In this document: in pieces, positions 7,777-15,872 of the stretch
Numbering within the stretch: position 1 is the first letter of the stretch
How the letters are laid out: each line of letters opens with the position of its first letter
Source: Flavobacterium pisciphilum
GTDB taxonomy: Bacteria > Bacteroidota > Bacteroidia > Flavobacteriales > Flavobacteriaceae
Direction of reading: 5' to 3'
Assembly: GCF_020905345.1 (NCBI RefSeq)
Contig: NZ_JAJJMO010000001.1
Coordinates: 4,898,001-4,962,000 of the forward strand
Length of the DNA stretch: 64,000 bases
Program-made: the position numbers and the translations under genes
Notes under the pieces: model-generated
The model's input: the letters and a program-made list of their open reading frames with translations, nothing else
The model's database searches: none
Told to the model about the DNA's origin: nothing

Positions 7777-9859
7777 TGCGTTTACTGCTTTTGTTTTTTT
7801 CAAACTCAAAGGAACTTTCAGCGTTTTCTTTCAGAATGATGTAAGCATCGAATTTCTTTCCGGCTTTGCTTGTCATTCCTTTGATAAGAGAGGTTTTGCC
7901 TTTATTGACAAGGTTTGTTAAATTTTCGATACTGATTTGTACACCGCAGACGGTGCGGAACTGTACCCAGTTACAAGCCTCATCAGGGCATTTCACAATC
8001 TTGTCACGGATAATAAGCTGCTGACTTTTGCATTTCGGGCAGGTTAGTTTGGGTTGGTTGGTGCTTGCAATAGAGGTTTGTAGCAATTCATCGGTAATAG
8101 ATTTGGCATAGGTTTCCATTTCCTTTTGGAATGTTCCGGCATCCGCTTCGTTATTTTCTATTTTCTGTAACGCCAATTCCCATTCGGCAGTCATTGCCAC
8201 GTCTGCAATTTTCCGGTCTTTTACAAGCCCGTACACCTGCAATCCTTTTTCCGTAGGGATTAAAGAACGTTTATCCCGTTGGATATAATTACGGGTAAAC
8301 AGGGTTTCGATAATGGCGGCTCTTGTTGCAGGAGTACCGATGCCGATATTTTTGAGGGCTTTGCGTTCTTCTTCGTTCTCAATTTCTTTCCCTGCGGTTT
8401 CCATAGCCGACAAAAGCCCGGCTTCGGTGTAAAGCACTGGTGGTTTGGTCTGCTTTTCCAAAACTGCGGCTTCCTTTATGGCAAGTTCGTCGCCTTTATG
8501 CAGTTCAGGTAATTCCTGCACTGGCTCTTCGCCGTCATCGGTAAAACTTCCTTTTATGGAACGCCAACCCGCTTCCTGAATTTTACAGCCTTTTGCCGTA
8601 AAGTCGTAATGCAATACCTGTAATGATACATCGGTTATTTCTTTGACACAGGCTTGCGATATGGCTTCAAGCAAGCGAAGCGCAATCATATTGTAAATCT
8701 TGTTTTCGTCTGCATTAAGTACGGACGGCACTTTGTCCGTAATCAACAAACCGTGATGGTCCGTTACACGGAGGTCATTCACGATACGTTTGTTGAACCG
8801 TCCCCATTTGATTTTGGTAAGGGCTTGCTTGCAATCCTCACGATTTTGCAATGCCCGCACGAGGTTTGGAATTTCTGCCCACATATCTTCAGGGATGTAT
8901 TTGCTCCCGGTACGTGGGTACGTGATAAACTTCTTTTCGTACAGGCTTTGCGCAATATTGAGCGTTGCTTCAGCAGATAATTTCAGCCTTTTGTTGGCTT
9001 CCTTTTGTAAGCCTGTCAGGTCGAAAAGCAAGGGCGGTTGTTCTGTAACGCTTTTGGTTTCTACTGATGTAAAGGTTGCCGTTGCGCCACGCTGAATAGC
9101 TTTAAGGGTATCATCAGCAAGTTGCTTTTCGTCCCATTTGGTTGCGGAAATACTTTTGAAATCAACCTGGGCTTTGTTGTGCGTTAATTGTATCTGCCAG
9201 TATTTCTTTACCGTGAAATTCTTATTGTCGAGGTAACGTTTGCATATCAAAGCCAGTGTGGGCGTTTGCACTCTTCCAAGCGAATAGATACCATTACCTG
9301 CGGCAATACTCAATGCTTGCGTAGCATTGATGCCTACAAGCCAGTCGGCACGGCTTCTGCCTTGCGCTGCCTGATACAGCCCGTCAAATGCTGCCCCGTC
9401 TTTCAGTTTGTCAAAGCCTTGCTTTATTGCCTTTTCGGTAAGCGAACTTATCCAAAGGCGTTCAAAAGGCTTGTTGCATTTCAGGTATTCATAAATGTAC
9501 CTGAAAATGAGTTCGCCCTCTCGTCCTGCATCGGTAGCGACGATGATGCTGTTGCTCTTCGTAAAAAGCTGCTCAATGACTTTCAGTTGCTTTAATGCGC
9601 CAGTATCGGCAGTGTACCCTTTGTCTTTCTTGACCTTTCGGACGGTCAATAAAAACGGGTTGGGCAATATCGGTAAAGCTGATTTGTCAAATCCCGAAAT
9701 CCCGTAATCTTCGGGCATTCCCAGTCCTATTAAATGACCGAATGCCCACGTAACAAAATAGCCGTTACCTGTCAGGTAGCCATCCTTTTTATCGGATGCT
9801 CCCACAAGTCCGGCTATTTCCCTTGCTACGCTTGGTTTTTCTGCAATAATTGTTTTCAT
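7766..9859 (-). CDS. exc: Topoisomerase III-like excision protein (Exc of CTnDOT type)
   Basis: The 697-residue type IA topoisomerase has an N-terminal TOPRIM domain (MKTIIAEKPSVA, then TDAGREGEL at 109-117), the catalytic Tyr Y314 in ITYPRTGSKY, and a C-terminal zinc finger (CPKC...CPDEAC) followed by a topoisomerase C-terminal repeat. In CTnDOT the equivalent protein Exc is the last gene of the excision operon and helps element excision, though its topoisomerase activity was reported dispensable there. The order xis2c-xis2d-orf3-exc is the same here. It is 6 nt downstream of the orf3-like gene. A chromosomal topB paralogue is the main alternative, but the context argues for Exc. Confidence 0.88.
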   Translation of the reverse strand: MKTIIAEKPSVAREIAGLVGASDKKDGYLTGNGYFVTWAFGHLIGLGMPEDYGISGFDKSALPILPNPFLLTVRKVKKDKGYTADTGALKQLKVIEQLFTKSNSIIVATDAGREGELIFRYIYEYLKCNKPFERLWISSLTEKAIKQGFDKLKDGAAFDGLYQAAQGRSRADWLVGINATQALSIAAGNGIYSLGRVQTPTLALICKRYLDNKNFTVKKYWQIQLTHNKAQVDFKSISATKWDEKQLADDTLKAIQRGATATFTSVETKSVTEQPPLLFDLTGLQKEANKRLKLSAEATLNIAQSLYEKKFITYPRTGSKYIPEDMWAEIPNLVRALQNREDCKQALTKIKWGRFNKRIVNDLRVTDHHGLLITDKVPSVLNADENKIYNMIALRLLEAISQACVKEITDVSLQVLHYDFTAKGCKIQEAGWRSIKGSFTDDGEEPVQELPELHKGDELAIKEAAVLEKQTKPPVLYTEAGLLSAMETAGKEIENEEERKALKNIGIGTPATRAAIIETLFTRNYIQRDKRSLIPTEKGLQVYGLVKDRKIADVAMTAEWELALQKIENNEADAGTFQKEMETYAKSITDELLQTSIASTNQPKLTCPKCKSQQLIIRDKIVKCPDEACNWVQFRTVCGVQISIENLTNLVNKGKTSLIKGMTSKAGKKFDAYIILKENAESSFEFEKNKSSKRNGK

Positions 9860-9865
9860 ACTGTA

Positions 9866-11326
9866 TTACATTTTTCTGCCTTTGGATTTTGCAGGCTTGT
9901 TATCCTGTTGCTCCTGCTGCTTCTCGTTTTTCGGTCTTTGCTGCCCGGACTTCAAAGGCTCTTGGACGTTCTTGGTCGCTTCGTTGGTTTTACCCTCAGA
10001 ATTGACGGCAGTCTGCGTTTTATGGCTTTCAGCAGGTTCCACTCTTGCTTTATATTGACCTGGAAACTCAAAATTGGTCTTTCCGGTATCTTTGTCGAAC
10101 GTGATATAACCCTTATACGGTTGGTCTTTTTTATCTTTCAGTTCAACGTATATGGTTTGTCCGGCTTTGAACTTATTGTACTGCTCATCATCCAGTTCTT
10201 TGCCCCTGAAAGTTCTTGGAGCTTCTTGCGGTTGGCTTTGCTGATTGCTTTGTTGAGTGTTCTGTTGGTTCGTTTGCGCCTGCTGATTGTTGTTGCCTCT
10301 GTCAAACAGGAACTCAACATACCGTTTGTCAGCATTGAATTGTACAGTTGCCGAAAACTCCGTTCCTTTCGAGGAAATCATACCCTCTAAATAGAGCGGT
10401 TTGCCCTCCATCAGCGTTTGTTTTTGTTCGTCATTCAGCTTTACGCCCTTAATTTCATCGGGAATTTTTATAAACTCCGTGCGCAGTGCAACCACGTCAT
10501 TGGTCAGCCTGTCAATACTGATAATGGACGGCATCAGGTCGCCTGTTTTGGAGTTTACCAAATTGACGACACGCCCCATATTACCCGTTTCGAGCAGGTT
10601 TTTCTTGTCTTCGTCCGTAAACTTGTGACCGAAAAACTCAAAGTGGAGGTTAGGCTCTCTTTTGATACCGTGTATTGCCACGATAACATTGCCGTCTTCC
10701 GCTTGCTGTAAAGACAGGCGGGCATCCGTACGGAGGATAGAGCCACCGAGGTTGATACCTATCGGTAAAAGCTCATTGGTTTTGTAACCTCGTAACAAAG
10801 GGTCGAGCAGGTTTCTTTTTTCAAGATACTCTTTGCTTAATCCGAGGTTTTTCATTGTGTCCCAATCAATCTGCTCCGGCTTGTAGCGATATTCGCTTGT
10901 TTCCGTTGTTGTTTGTGCTGTTGCCATATTATTTTGATTTTCTTGTTTTTTATCGGGTTGAGGTTCGGTTTTTACCTCGTGTTCTTTCAGCACTTTTTCG
11001 CCCTGTGGAGTGGGCTTATCTACGTGCTTTTGTAATTCCTCTGCTTTTTCAGCAGCAACCGGGGCAGGTACTTTGAAGAAAGTAAAGTTTGTGGGGTTCT
11101 TTAACTGGCTGAAAAAATTGGAAAAGAAGTTGGAAAAGAAATCGCCGCTTTTATCCACACGCATAAACTGGTTTTGATTTTTCTTCGTGGGGTCAACGGT
11201 TTCCATTTTCCCGTTTTCGTCTATACTCTTTACTGCCTGGATTTTCATTTTCTCTTTATCCAGTACGAGTAAGATGTCCGAAAGCTGTTCGGGCATTTCT
11301 TGTTTATTAGTTGTTTCTTCGCTCAT
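9866..11326 (-). CDS. DUF3945/DUF4099-type protein (Orf3 of the excision operon)
   Basis: The 486-residue protein has two DUF3945-like repeats, around residues 290-345 and 370-420; the second reads FRGKELDDEQYNKFKAG and continues YKGYITFDKDTGKT. The preceding region (about 135-260) resembles DUF4099. Q-rich linkers (around 345-365) and a Lys/Gln-rich tail suggest a disordered, probably nucleic-acid-interacting protein. No enzyme motif is visible. It sits between xis2d and exc exactly where orf3 sits in CTnDOT; its role in excision is not known to be essential. Confidence 0.72.
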   Translation of the reverse strand: MSEETTNKQEMPEQLSDILLVLDKEKMKIQAVKSIDENGKMETVDPTKKNQNQFMRVDKSGDFFSNFFSNFFSQLKNPTNFTFFKVPAPVAAEKAEELQKHVDKPTPQGEKVLKEHEVKTEPQPDKKQENQNNMATAQTTTETSEYRYKPEQIDWDTMKNLGLSKEYLEKRNLLDPLLRGYKTNELLPIGINLGGSILRTDARLSLQQAEDGNVIVAIHGIKREPNLHFEFFGHKFTDEDKKNLLETGNMGRVVNLVNSKTGDLMPSIISIDRLTNDVVALRTEFIKIPDEIKGVKLNDEQKQTLMEGKPLYLEGMISSKGTEFSATVQFNADKRYVEFLFDRGNNNQQAQTNQQNTQQSNQQSQPQEAPRTFRGKELDDEQYNKFKAGQTIYVELKDKKDQPYKGYITFDKDTGKTNFEFPGQYKARVEPAESHKTQTAVNSEGKTNEATKNVQEPLKSGQQRPKNEKQQEQQDNKPAKSKGRKM

Positions 11327-11411
11327 AATCTGAAAATTTTAAAATTTCACGGTCGAATGTAAAGTGAGCCTTCACTGATTTGCTTTATGTGGCACTCAAA
11401 GGCAGCATTTG

Positions 11412-11720
11412 TCACTTATTGGCATCCAGTTTCGGCAAAGGCGGGTTAAAACTTTCCCTGATGAACTGATGCACATCGGACAGTTTGTAATACAGTTTTC
11501 CGCTAATGGTATAATAAGGGAGCTTGCCTATGGAGCGATAGCGTTGCAGGGAACGGTTACTGATTTTCAGCATTTGCAATAAGTCCTGATTGTCCAGTAG
11601 TTCTTCACCGTCTATGCTGTTGCGCTTCTTTTGCAAATCGTCTATGTGGTTGCCAAGAATGTCCAGCCTATCCATTATGCGTTCCATCCACGCCACAAAT
11701 TCCATTTTGTCGATATTCAT
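11412..11720 (-). CDS. Excisionase-like helix-turn-helix protein (Xis2d-like)
   Basis: This 102-residue protein has an N-terminal coiled region and a MerR/excisionase-type winged helix (LLDNQDLLQMLKISNRSL, then LYYKLSDVHQFI). In CTnDOT, Xis2d is one of two small recombination directionality factors that work with IntDOT to excise the element. Here it follows the other HTH gene by 12 nt and precedes orf3 by 85 nt on the same strand. Assignment as 2d rather than 2c is by gene order. Confidence 0.75.
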   Translation of the reverse strand: MNIDKMEFVAWMERIMDRLDILGNHIDDLQKKRNSIDGEELLDNQDLLQMLKISNRSLQRYRSIGKLPYYTISGKLYYKLSDVHQFIRESFNPPLPKLDANK

Positions 11721-11732
11721 ATGGTTACGCTT

Positions 11733-12086
11733 TTAATTATTACCTGATTTCAGCTTTCTGCCTTTCTCGATATAGCTTTTGCCTTTCGCCATAAGCTGCT
11801 CTACATATTCATCGGTGGTCTGCACAGCGTTTGCGTTGAGCATTTCCTTGATAGCACCAATCGTATAGTAATACTGCCCGTACATTTTTGAAAAGGCTAT
11901 CTGCCCGTTGGTGCGCATACGCCACAACGTTTTTTCGCTGATGTGGAGATACTGGCAGACTTCGTGGTTGTTGAGCCATAAGCTATCGTAGCTTGTATCT
12001 TCCAGTTTGAGGATATATTCGCTAATGGCTTTCAACCGTTCGTTGAGGTGCTTCCACACTTCTTCGTCAACTGTTATAATGTTCAT
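11733..12086 (-). CDS. Excisionase-like helix-turn-helix protein (Xis2c-like)
   Basis: The 117-residue protein has an excisionase-type HTH (LWLNNHEVCQYLHISEKTLWRMRTN, here shortened: WLNNHEVCQYLHIS then LWRMRTNGQI) and a tyrosine-rich wing (YGQYYYTIGAI). It is the first gene of the excision operon downstream of rteC. In CTnDOT, RteC activates transcription starting before xis2c. Here the 250-nt gap to rteC contains a hairpin and a perfect 36-bp palindrome, as expected for a regulated promoter. Confidence 0.75.
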   Translation of the reverse strand: MNIITVDEEVWKHLNERLKAISEYILKLEDTSYDSLWLNNHEVCQYLHISEKTLWRMRTNGQIAFSKMYGQYYYTIGAIKEMLNANAVQTTDEYVEQLMAKGKSYIEKGRKLKSGNN

Positions 12087-12195
12087 TGCACTATTGTTTA
12101 ATATTCACAGTACAAAATTCAGAAGTGTGGCAGTGTTTGTCTGCCAATGCGTACCCATTGGTTTGGCACTTTTTTTCAAATTTTTTGCAATGAGA

Positions 12196-12220
12196 AAAAC
12201 CCTTGTTTAATAAGGGTTTT
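12196..12220 (-). terminator. Hairpin between rteC and xis2c
   Basis: AAAACCCTT (12196-12204) pairs perfectly with AAGGGTTTT (12212-12220) around a 7-nt loop; on the reverse strand it is followed by TTTTTC if the stem end is counted. It lies 117 nt after rteC and could end that transcript, or act as an attenuator for readthrough into xis2c. Confidence 0.6.
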
Positions 12221-12249
12221 AGCGTGTTTCGGTTATTTTGTAGTAGCCT

Positions 12250-12285
12250 TTTGCCCATATATGCCAATTGGCATATATGGGCAAA
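12250..12285. promoter_or_regulatory. Perfect 36-bp palindrome, candidate RteC operator
   Basis: TTTGCCCATATATGCCAA (12250-12267) is followed with no spacer by its exact reverse complement. It has no T-run, so a terminator role is unlikely. It lies between rteC and xis2c, where RteC binds inverted repeats in CTnDOT. That RteC binds this sequence is inferred from position. Confidence 0.6.
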
Positions 12286-12336
12286 GAAAAAGCAGTACAT
12301 TTTGTGTACTGCTTTCAAACACCCGTGCTGATGTTG

Positions 12337-13182
12337 CTAAAGGTCTTTATCCATATACTCTTCGAGGGAAATTTTGAGCCGGTCTAAAAACACCGTTCGG
12401 GAGCCTGCCCTTGTTTTCATTCGGTGGAAAGAATGATGTATATCGTTCAAGGGCGTTCGGAAGAGGATTTGGAAAATCAATGCTAATTTCCTGATGCCTA
12501 TTTTCCCGTATGCAATAGATTTGGAAACATACAGGGCGTAAATCAATTCTATCAGTGCATTTTGCGAGTTCGTCCACGAAATGTCTTTGTTTCCATCACC
12601 GTTTATTGAAATGGTATCGGGATTTTTTTCAGGGTTTATTTTGGTAAGCAAGAAAGTATAAAGTAATTCATTGGCTATAATATGGGCAACTTTGTTATCG
12701 TAATAAGTAGAAAAGCTAAGGTCAATTTCAAATACACTACTTTTTAGACCATCGTGGTAATTGATTTTTCCGAGCCTGAAATAACTGTGGTCACGGTCAG
12801 TTCTGCCTGCACGATAGTACCTGTAAAAATCCTCATTGGATATGCTTTCCTTGTATTCGGATTTCAGAATTTTCAGTTGGTTTTCAAAATAACTTTGGTG
12901 TATTCTCCCTGCACTTACGGGGCAGGTAGTTTCAATGCGGAATACCTTATTGTAATAAATAAGTTTTCCTAAAATCTGCGGTTTGATGTTCTTGAAAAAA
13001 TTGATTTCCTGCTGCTCATCCTTAAATCCGGTTTGTAAGGCTTTCATCTTTATAGTAAAGAGCATTTCCTTTAGGAATAAGGTCATTTGGTAAGCCTCAT
13101 CCGCAGTTTGCATCATTTGAGAAGACAGTTTATCTTCCTGATGCTGAATTTCCGATAGTATTTTGTTCAACACGATTTCCAT
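12337..13182 (-). CDS. rteC: RteC-family regulator of excision
   Basis: The 281-residue protein belongs to the RteC family, the DNA-binding activator of the CTnDOT excision operon. Recognisable features are the charged helical N-terminus and the conserved middle (EDFYRYYRAGRTDRDHSYF, split by me as FYRYYRAGRTDRDHSYF). The C-terminal part holds the winged-helix DNA-binding region. In CTnDOT, rteC is itself activated by the two-component pair RteA/RteB with tetracycline; neither is in this window. It lies directly upstream of the xis2c operon on the same strand. Two ATATTGGGA copies (13198-13206 and 13288-13296) lie upstream of the start and could be regulatory. Confidence 0.85.
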   Translation of the reverse strand: MEIVLNKILSEIQHQEDKLSSQMMQTADEAYQMTLFLKEMLFTIKMKALQTGFKDEQQEINFFKNIKPQILGKLIYYNKVFRIETTCPVSAGRIHQSYFENQLKILKSEYKESISNEDFYRYYRAGRTDRDHSYFRLGKINYHDGLKSSVFEIDLSFSTYYDNKVAHIIANELLYTFLLTKINPEKNPDTISINGDGNKDISWTNSQNALIELIYALYVSKSIAYGKIGIRKLALIFQILFRTPLNDIHHSFHRMKTRAGSRTVFLDRLKISLEEYMDKDL

Positions 13183-13340
13183 AGTTTTGACGTTTAGATA
13201 TTGGGACTATTAGTTTCAGAATAACATCTACTTTGATTTGCCAAAACTTGGAAATAATATGTAAATCATTATCACATAGTGTCCCCATATTGGGAAAGAT
13301 TTATTTTCAACTGGGTTTTTTACGAATATTTAAAAACGGA

Positions 13341-13375
13341 AAAAGGGTTAAGTATGCTACGACTTAACCCTTTTT
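13341..13375. terminator. Strong bidirectional hairpin near the element boundary
   Basis: AAAAGGGTTAAGT (13341-13353) pairs with ACTTAACCCTTTT (13362-13374) around 8 nt, with T-runs in both directions. It lies upstream of rteC and so may insulate the element from the chromosome, or belong to a chromosomal gene now displaced. Confidence 0.75.
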
Positions 13376-13378
13376 TTA

Positions 13379-13388
13379 TTAAATTTGC
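13379..13388 (+). promoter_or_regulatory. TAAATTTGC: candidate -7 promoter or CTnDOT-type attachment core
   Basis: TTAAATTTGC matches nine of ten positions of GTANNTTTGC, the shared core of CTnDOT attachment sites. TAAATTTG is also a full match to the flavobacterial -7 element, 25 nt before a small open reading frame. The sequence alone does not decide between the two roles. Confidence 0.4.
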
Positions 13389-13412
13389 AGTAATGATTTA
13401 CAAGGTAATCAA

Positions 13413-13523
13413 ATGAAAGCGAGTGCAGTAAGCACCATTACTAAATCGTTACCGATAGCACTTTCGGTTCTTGTAAACTACTCTTTATTAGCCACTTTGG
13501 GCTATATTAATCTTTTTCAGTAA
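13413..13523 (+). CDS. Possible 36-residue membrane peptide
   Basis: An ATG-started frame encodes 36 residues beginning MKASAVSTITK with a hydrophobic stretch LPIALSVLVNYSLLATLGY that could form one membrane span. A full -7 match (13380-13387) lies 25 nt upstream, which favours expression. I do not recognise it. It ends 102 nt before the nnrD start and lies at the probable element edge, so it may be chromosomal or element-borne. Length alone makes chance possible. Confidence 0.4.
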   Translation: MKASAVSTITKSLPIALSVLVNYSLLATLGYINLFQ

Positions 13524-13625
13524 AAAACATAAAGGATATCACTACTATCAGGGCTATTGGACACAGGAGGCATTAGTCATTTTAGAATCATAGTTTTTTG
13601 TAATTTTAATAAAAATAACAACTCA

Positions 13626-14474
13626 ATGAAAACTGCAATTGCAATAACTAAAGCCGAGATTCAAAAAATCTACAAACCTATAGACTCCCATACGCACAAA
13701 GGAATACAAGGACATGCGGCTCTTGTTGCAGGAAGTTACGGAAAGATAGGAGCAGTAGTTTTAGCATCCAAAGCCTGCATCAAATCAGGTTGCGGACTCG
13801 TAACAGCATATATTCCAAAATGTGGTTATGAAATCATTCAATCTACAATTCCCGAAGTAATGGTAGTGACAACCATTCATGAAAAATACATTTCCGAAAT
13901 CATCTTAGAGATAGAGGCACAAGCCATAGGAATTGGTCCAGGAATAGGGCAGGAGGACATCACACAAAAGGCTTTTTATGAATTCCTAAAAACAAACCAA
14001 ACCCCTTTAGTTATTGATGCCGATGCATTGAATATTTTATCACAAAATAAAACATGGCTTAATTTGCTTCAACCAAGGACAATACTCACACCGCATCCAA
14101 AAGAATTAGAACGCTTAATAGGAAGTTGGAACTCCAATCAAGAGAAATTTGAAAAAACGATTGAATTCTCTAAACAATATGGAGTAATCGTAGTTATGAA
14201 AGGGGCACCAACGCATATTGTAAATGAAGACGACATTTATCAAAACACTACAGGAAATGCTGCATTAGCAACAGCAGGGAGTGGTGATGTCTTAACCGGA
14301 ATACTCACAAGCTTACTTGCTCAAGGATATCAATCGATTCAAGCAGCTCAATTAGGAGTGTACGTACATGGTTTAACTGCCGATATTGCATTGCCTGAAA
14401 CAGGTTATCAATCATTCATAGCATCTGACATTATAGCCAATTTAGGAAAAGCCTTTTTATTACTAGAGAGGTAA
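13626..14474 (+). CDS. nnrD: ADP-dependent NAD(P)H-hydrate dehydratase (NnrD)
   Basis: I prefer the ATG at 13626 ([14 protein letters not shown]), giving 282 residues; the frame is open 23 codons further upstream with no homologous look. The protein is a YjeF C-terminal carbohydrate-kinase-like domain: [37 protein letters not shown] and GSGDVLTGI, the last being the ATP/ADP-site Asp motif. It repairs NADHX and NADPHX. Many Bacteroidota fuse the NnrE epimerase domain in front of this one; here only the dehydratase is present. It is the first clear chromosomal gene after the mobile element. Confidence 0.88.
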   Translation: MKTAIAITKAEIQKIYKPIDSHTHKGIQGHAALVAGSYGKIGAVVLASKACIKSGCGLVTAYIPKCGYEIIQSTIPEVMVVTTIHEKYISEIILEIEAQAIGIGPGIGQEDITQKAFYEFLKTNQTPLVIDADALNILSQNKTWLNLLQPRTILTPHPKELERLIGSWNSNQEKFEKTIEFSKQYGVIVVMKGAPTHIVNEDDIYQNTTGNAALATAGSGDVLTGILTSLLAQGYQSIQAAQLGVYVHGLTADIALPETGYQSFIASDIIANLGKAFLLLER

Positions 14475-14716
14475 GATGTGAAAAAGTAAAATGTGAAGAA
14501 GTAAGATATACAGAAACAAGAGCTAGAAAAGTAAAAAGAAACTTGTATTAATAATCTGCAAAATCTCCCAAATCTGCGTGAAACAAAAACAACCAAATCT
14601 AAAGCCCCGCAGTTTTAGAACCTACGGTTCTAAAAAATCTAAAAATCTAAAAATCTAAGATGTCTAATATTCTAACCATCTAAATTAGTAAGTTTGTATT
14701 CCAGTAAAAGCTGACT
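14475..14716. repeat. Repeat-rich gap with hairpin, 8-bp tandem and promoter
   Basis: No gene. It holds a hairpin (TTTTAGAACC at 14613-14622 with GGTTCTAAAA at 14626-14635), three tandem AAAAATCT units (14633-14656), and word-like repetitive text such as AAATCTGCGTGAAA. TAAGTTTG (14689-14696) is a full -7 match 20 nt before the HipA-like gene. Confidence 0.55.
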
Positions 14717-15499
14717 ATGAAAAACAAACTAGATCTAAGAACGGTAAACGTAACGCGATATATAAGTCCGTTACGCGAAGGCGGTTCATTACCCGCTTTG
14801 GCCGAAGCAGATGATGATTTTAAATACGTCCTAAAATTTAAAGGAGCAGGACATGGTGTAAAAGCCCTAATTGCCGAATTAATAGGAGGAGAAATTGCCA
14901 ATGCATTAAAACTTCAAATTCCCGAATTAGTATTTGCTAACCTAGATGAAGCTTTTGGTAGAACAGAAGCCGATGAAGAGATTCAGGATTTATTGCAGGG
15001 AAGTCAAGGACTTAATCTAGCATTGCATTTTTTGTCAGGTGCTATTACTTTTGATCCTGTTGTAACAGAAGTAACTCCTAAGCTGGCTTCACAAATTGTT
15101 TGGCTGGATGCTTTTATCACCAATGTAGATCGTACGTTTAGAAATACTAATATGCTAATTTGGCATAAAGAATTATGGCTAATAGATCATGGCGCATGTT
15201 TGTATTTTCATCATTCTTGGAACAATTGGGAGCAACATGCCAAGAGTCCTTTTGCACTGATAAAAGATCATGTGTTATTACCGCAAGCAGCGCTTTTAAA
15301 AGAAGTGGATTCAGAATATAAAGCAGTTTTAACTACCGAATTATTACAGGAAATCGTAGCACTTATTCCAGACGAATGGCTTAATTGGGAAGATACCGAT
15401 GAAACGCCAGAAGGATTGCGAAATGTATATTTGCAATTTTTACAAACACGATTAAATCATTCTGAAATTTTTGTAAAAGAAGCCGAAAATGCAAGATAG
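14717..15499 (+). CDS. HipA-like kinase family protein
   Basis: The 260-residue protein resembles the short HipA-like kinase domain family rather than full-length HipA (about 440). The N-terminus has a glycine-rich nucleotide region (REGGSLPALAEADD) followed by YVLKFKGAGHG with the probable ATP-binding Lys. NVDRTFRNTNML near residues 135-147 is the catalytic-loop equivalent, and LIDHGACLYF the metal-binding Asp motif. It overlaps the DUF3037 gene by 11 nt, a pairing I know from other bacteria; its function is not established. A -7 element lies just upstream. It may phosphorylate a protein target, but toxin activity is only a guess. Confidence 0.72.
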   Translation: MKNKLDLRTVNVTRYISPLREGGSLPALAEADDDFKYVLKFKGAGHGVKALIAELIGGEIANALKLQIPELVFANLDEAFGRTEADEEIQDLLQGSQGLNLALHFLSGAITFDPVVTEVTPKLASQIVWLDAFITNVDRTFRNTNMLIWHKELWLIDHGACLYFHHSWNNWEQHAKSPFALIKDHVLLPQAALLKEVDSEYKAVLTTELLQEIVALIPDEWLNWEDTDETPEGLRNVYLQFLQTRLNHSEIFVKEAENAR

Positions 15500-15872
15500 T
15501 CACTTATATGAATATGCCGTAATTCGTGTGGTACCTAGAGTCGAACGCGAAGAATTCCTAAACATAGGTATCATATTATTTTGCAAAAGAGCCAAATTTA
15601 TAAAAGTATTGTACCATATAAATGATGCTAAAATTCAAGCACTTTCGTCAGATTTTGATATCGAACAACTGCATTGCAATTTAACCTCGTTACAAAAAAT
15701 AGCTATTGGAGCAAAAGATGGAGGACCAATCGGACAAATGGATATACCAGAGCGCTTTCGTTGGTTAACAGCAATTCGCAGCTCGGCAATTCAAACTTCG
15801 AGACCTCATCCGGGTTTATGTCAGGATTTAGATAAAACCATTCAAAGGTTATTTGAAGAATTAGTTCTTTAG
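15489..15872 (+). CDS. DUF3037 protein
   Basis: The 127-residue protein fits DUF3037: YEYAVIRVVPRVEREEFLNIGIIL near the N-terminus and a central RFRWLTAIRSSAIQTSRPHPG. It is soluble with no signal peptide. It overlaps the upstream HipA-like gene by 11 nt and so is very probably co-translated with it. No biochemical role is known; the pairing suggests it works with, or restrains, the kinase-like protein. Confidence 0.75.
   Translation: MQDSHLYEYAVIRVVPRVEREEFLNIGIILFCKRAKFIKVLYHINDAKIQALSSDFDIEQLHCNLTSLQKIAIGAKDGGPIGQMDIPERFRWLTAIRSSAIQTSRPHPGLCQDLDKTIQRLFEELVL

Noticed and set aside
9734..10390. 218-codon forward frame opposite exc and orf3
   Set aside because: Low-complexity Leu/Phe antisense translation of Lys/Gln/Glu-rich coding sequence.
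13557..13625. Extended N-terminus of nnrD
   Set aside because: The 23 extra codons are low-complexity and unlike the family; the ATG at 13626 fits better.
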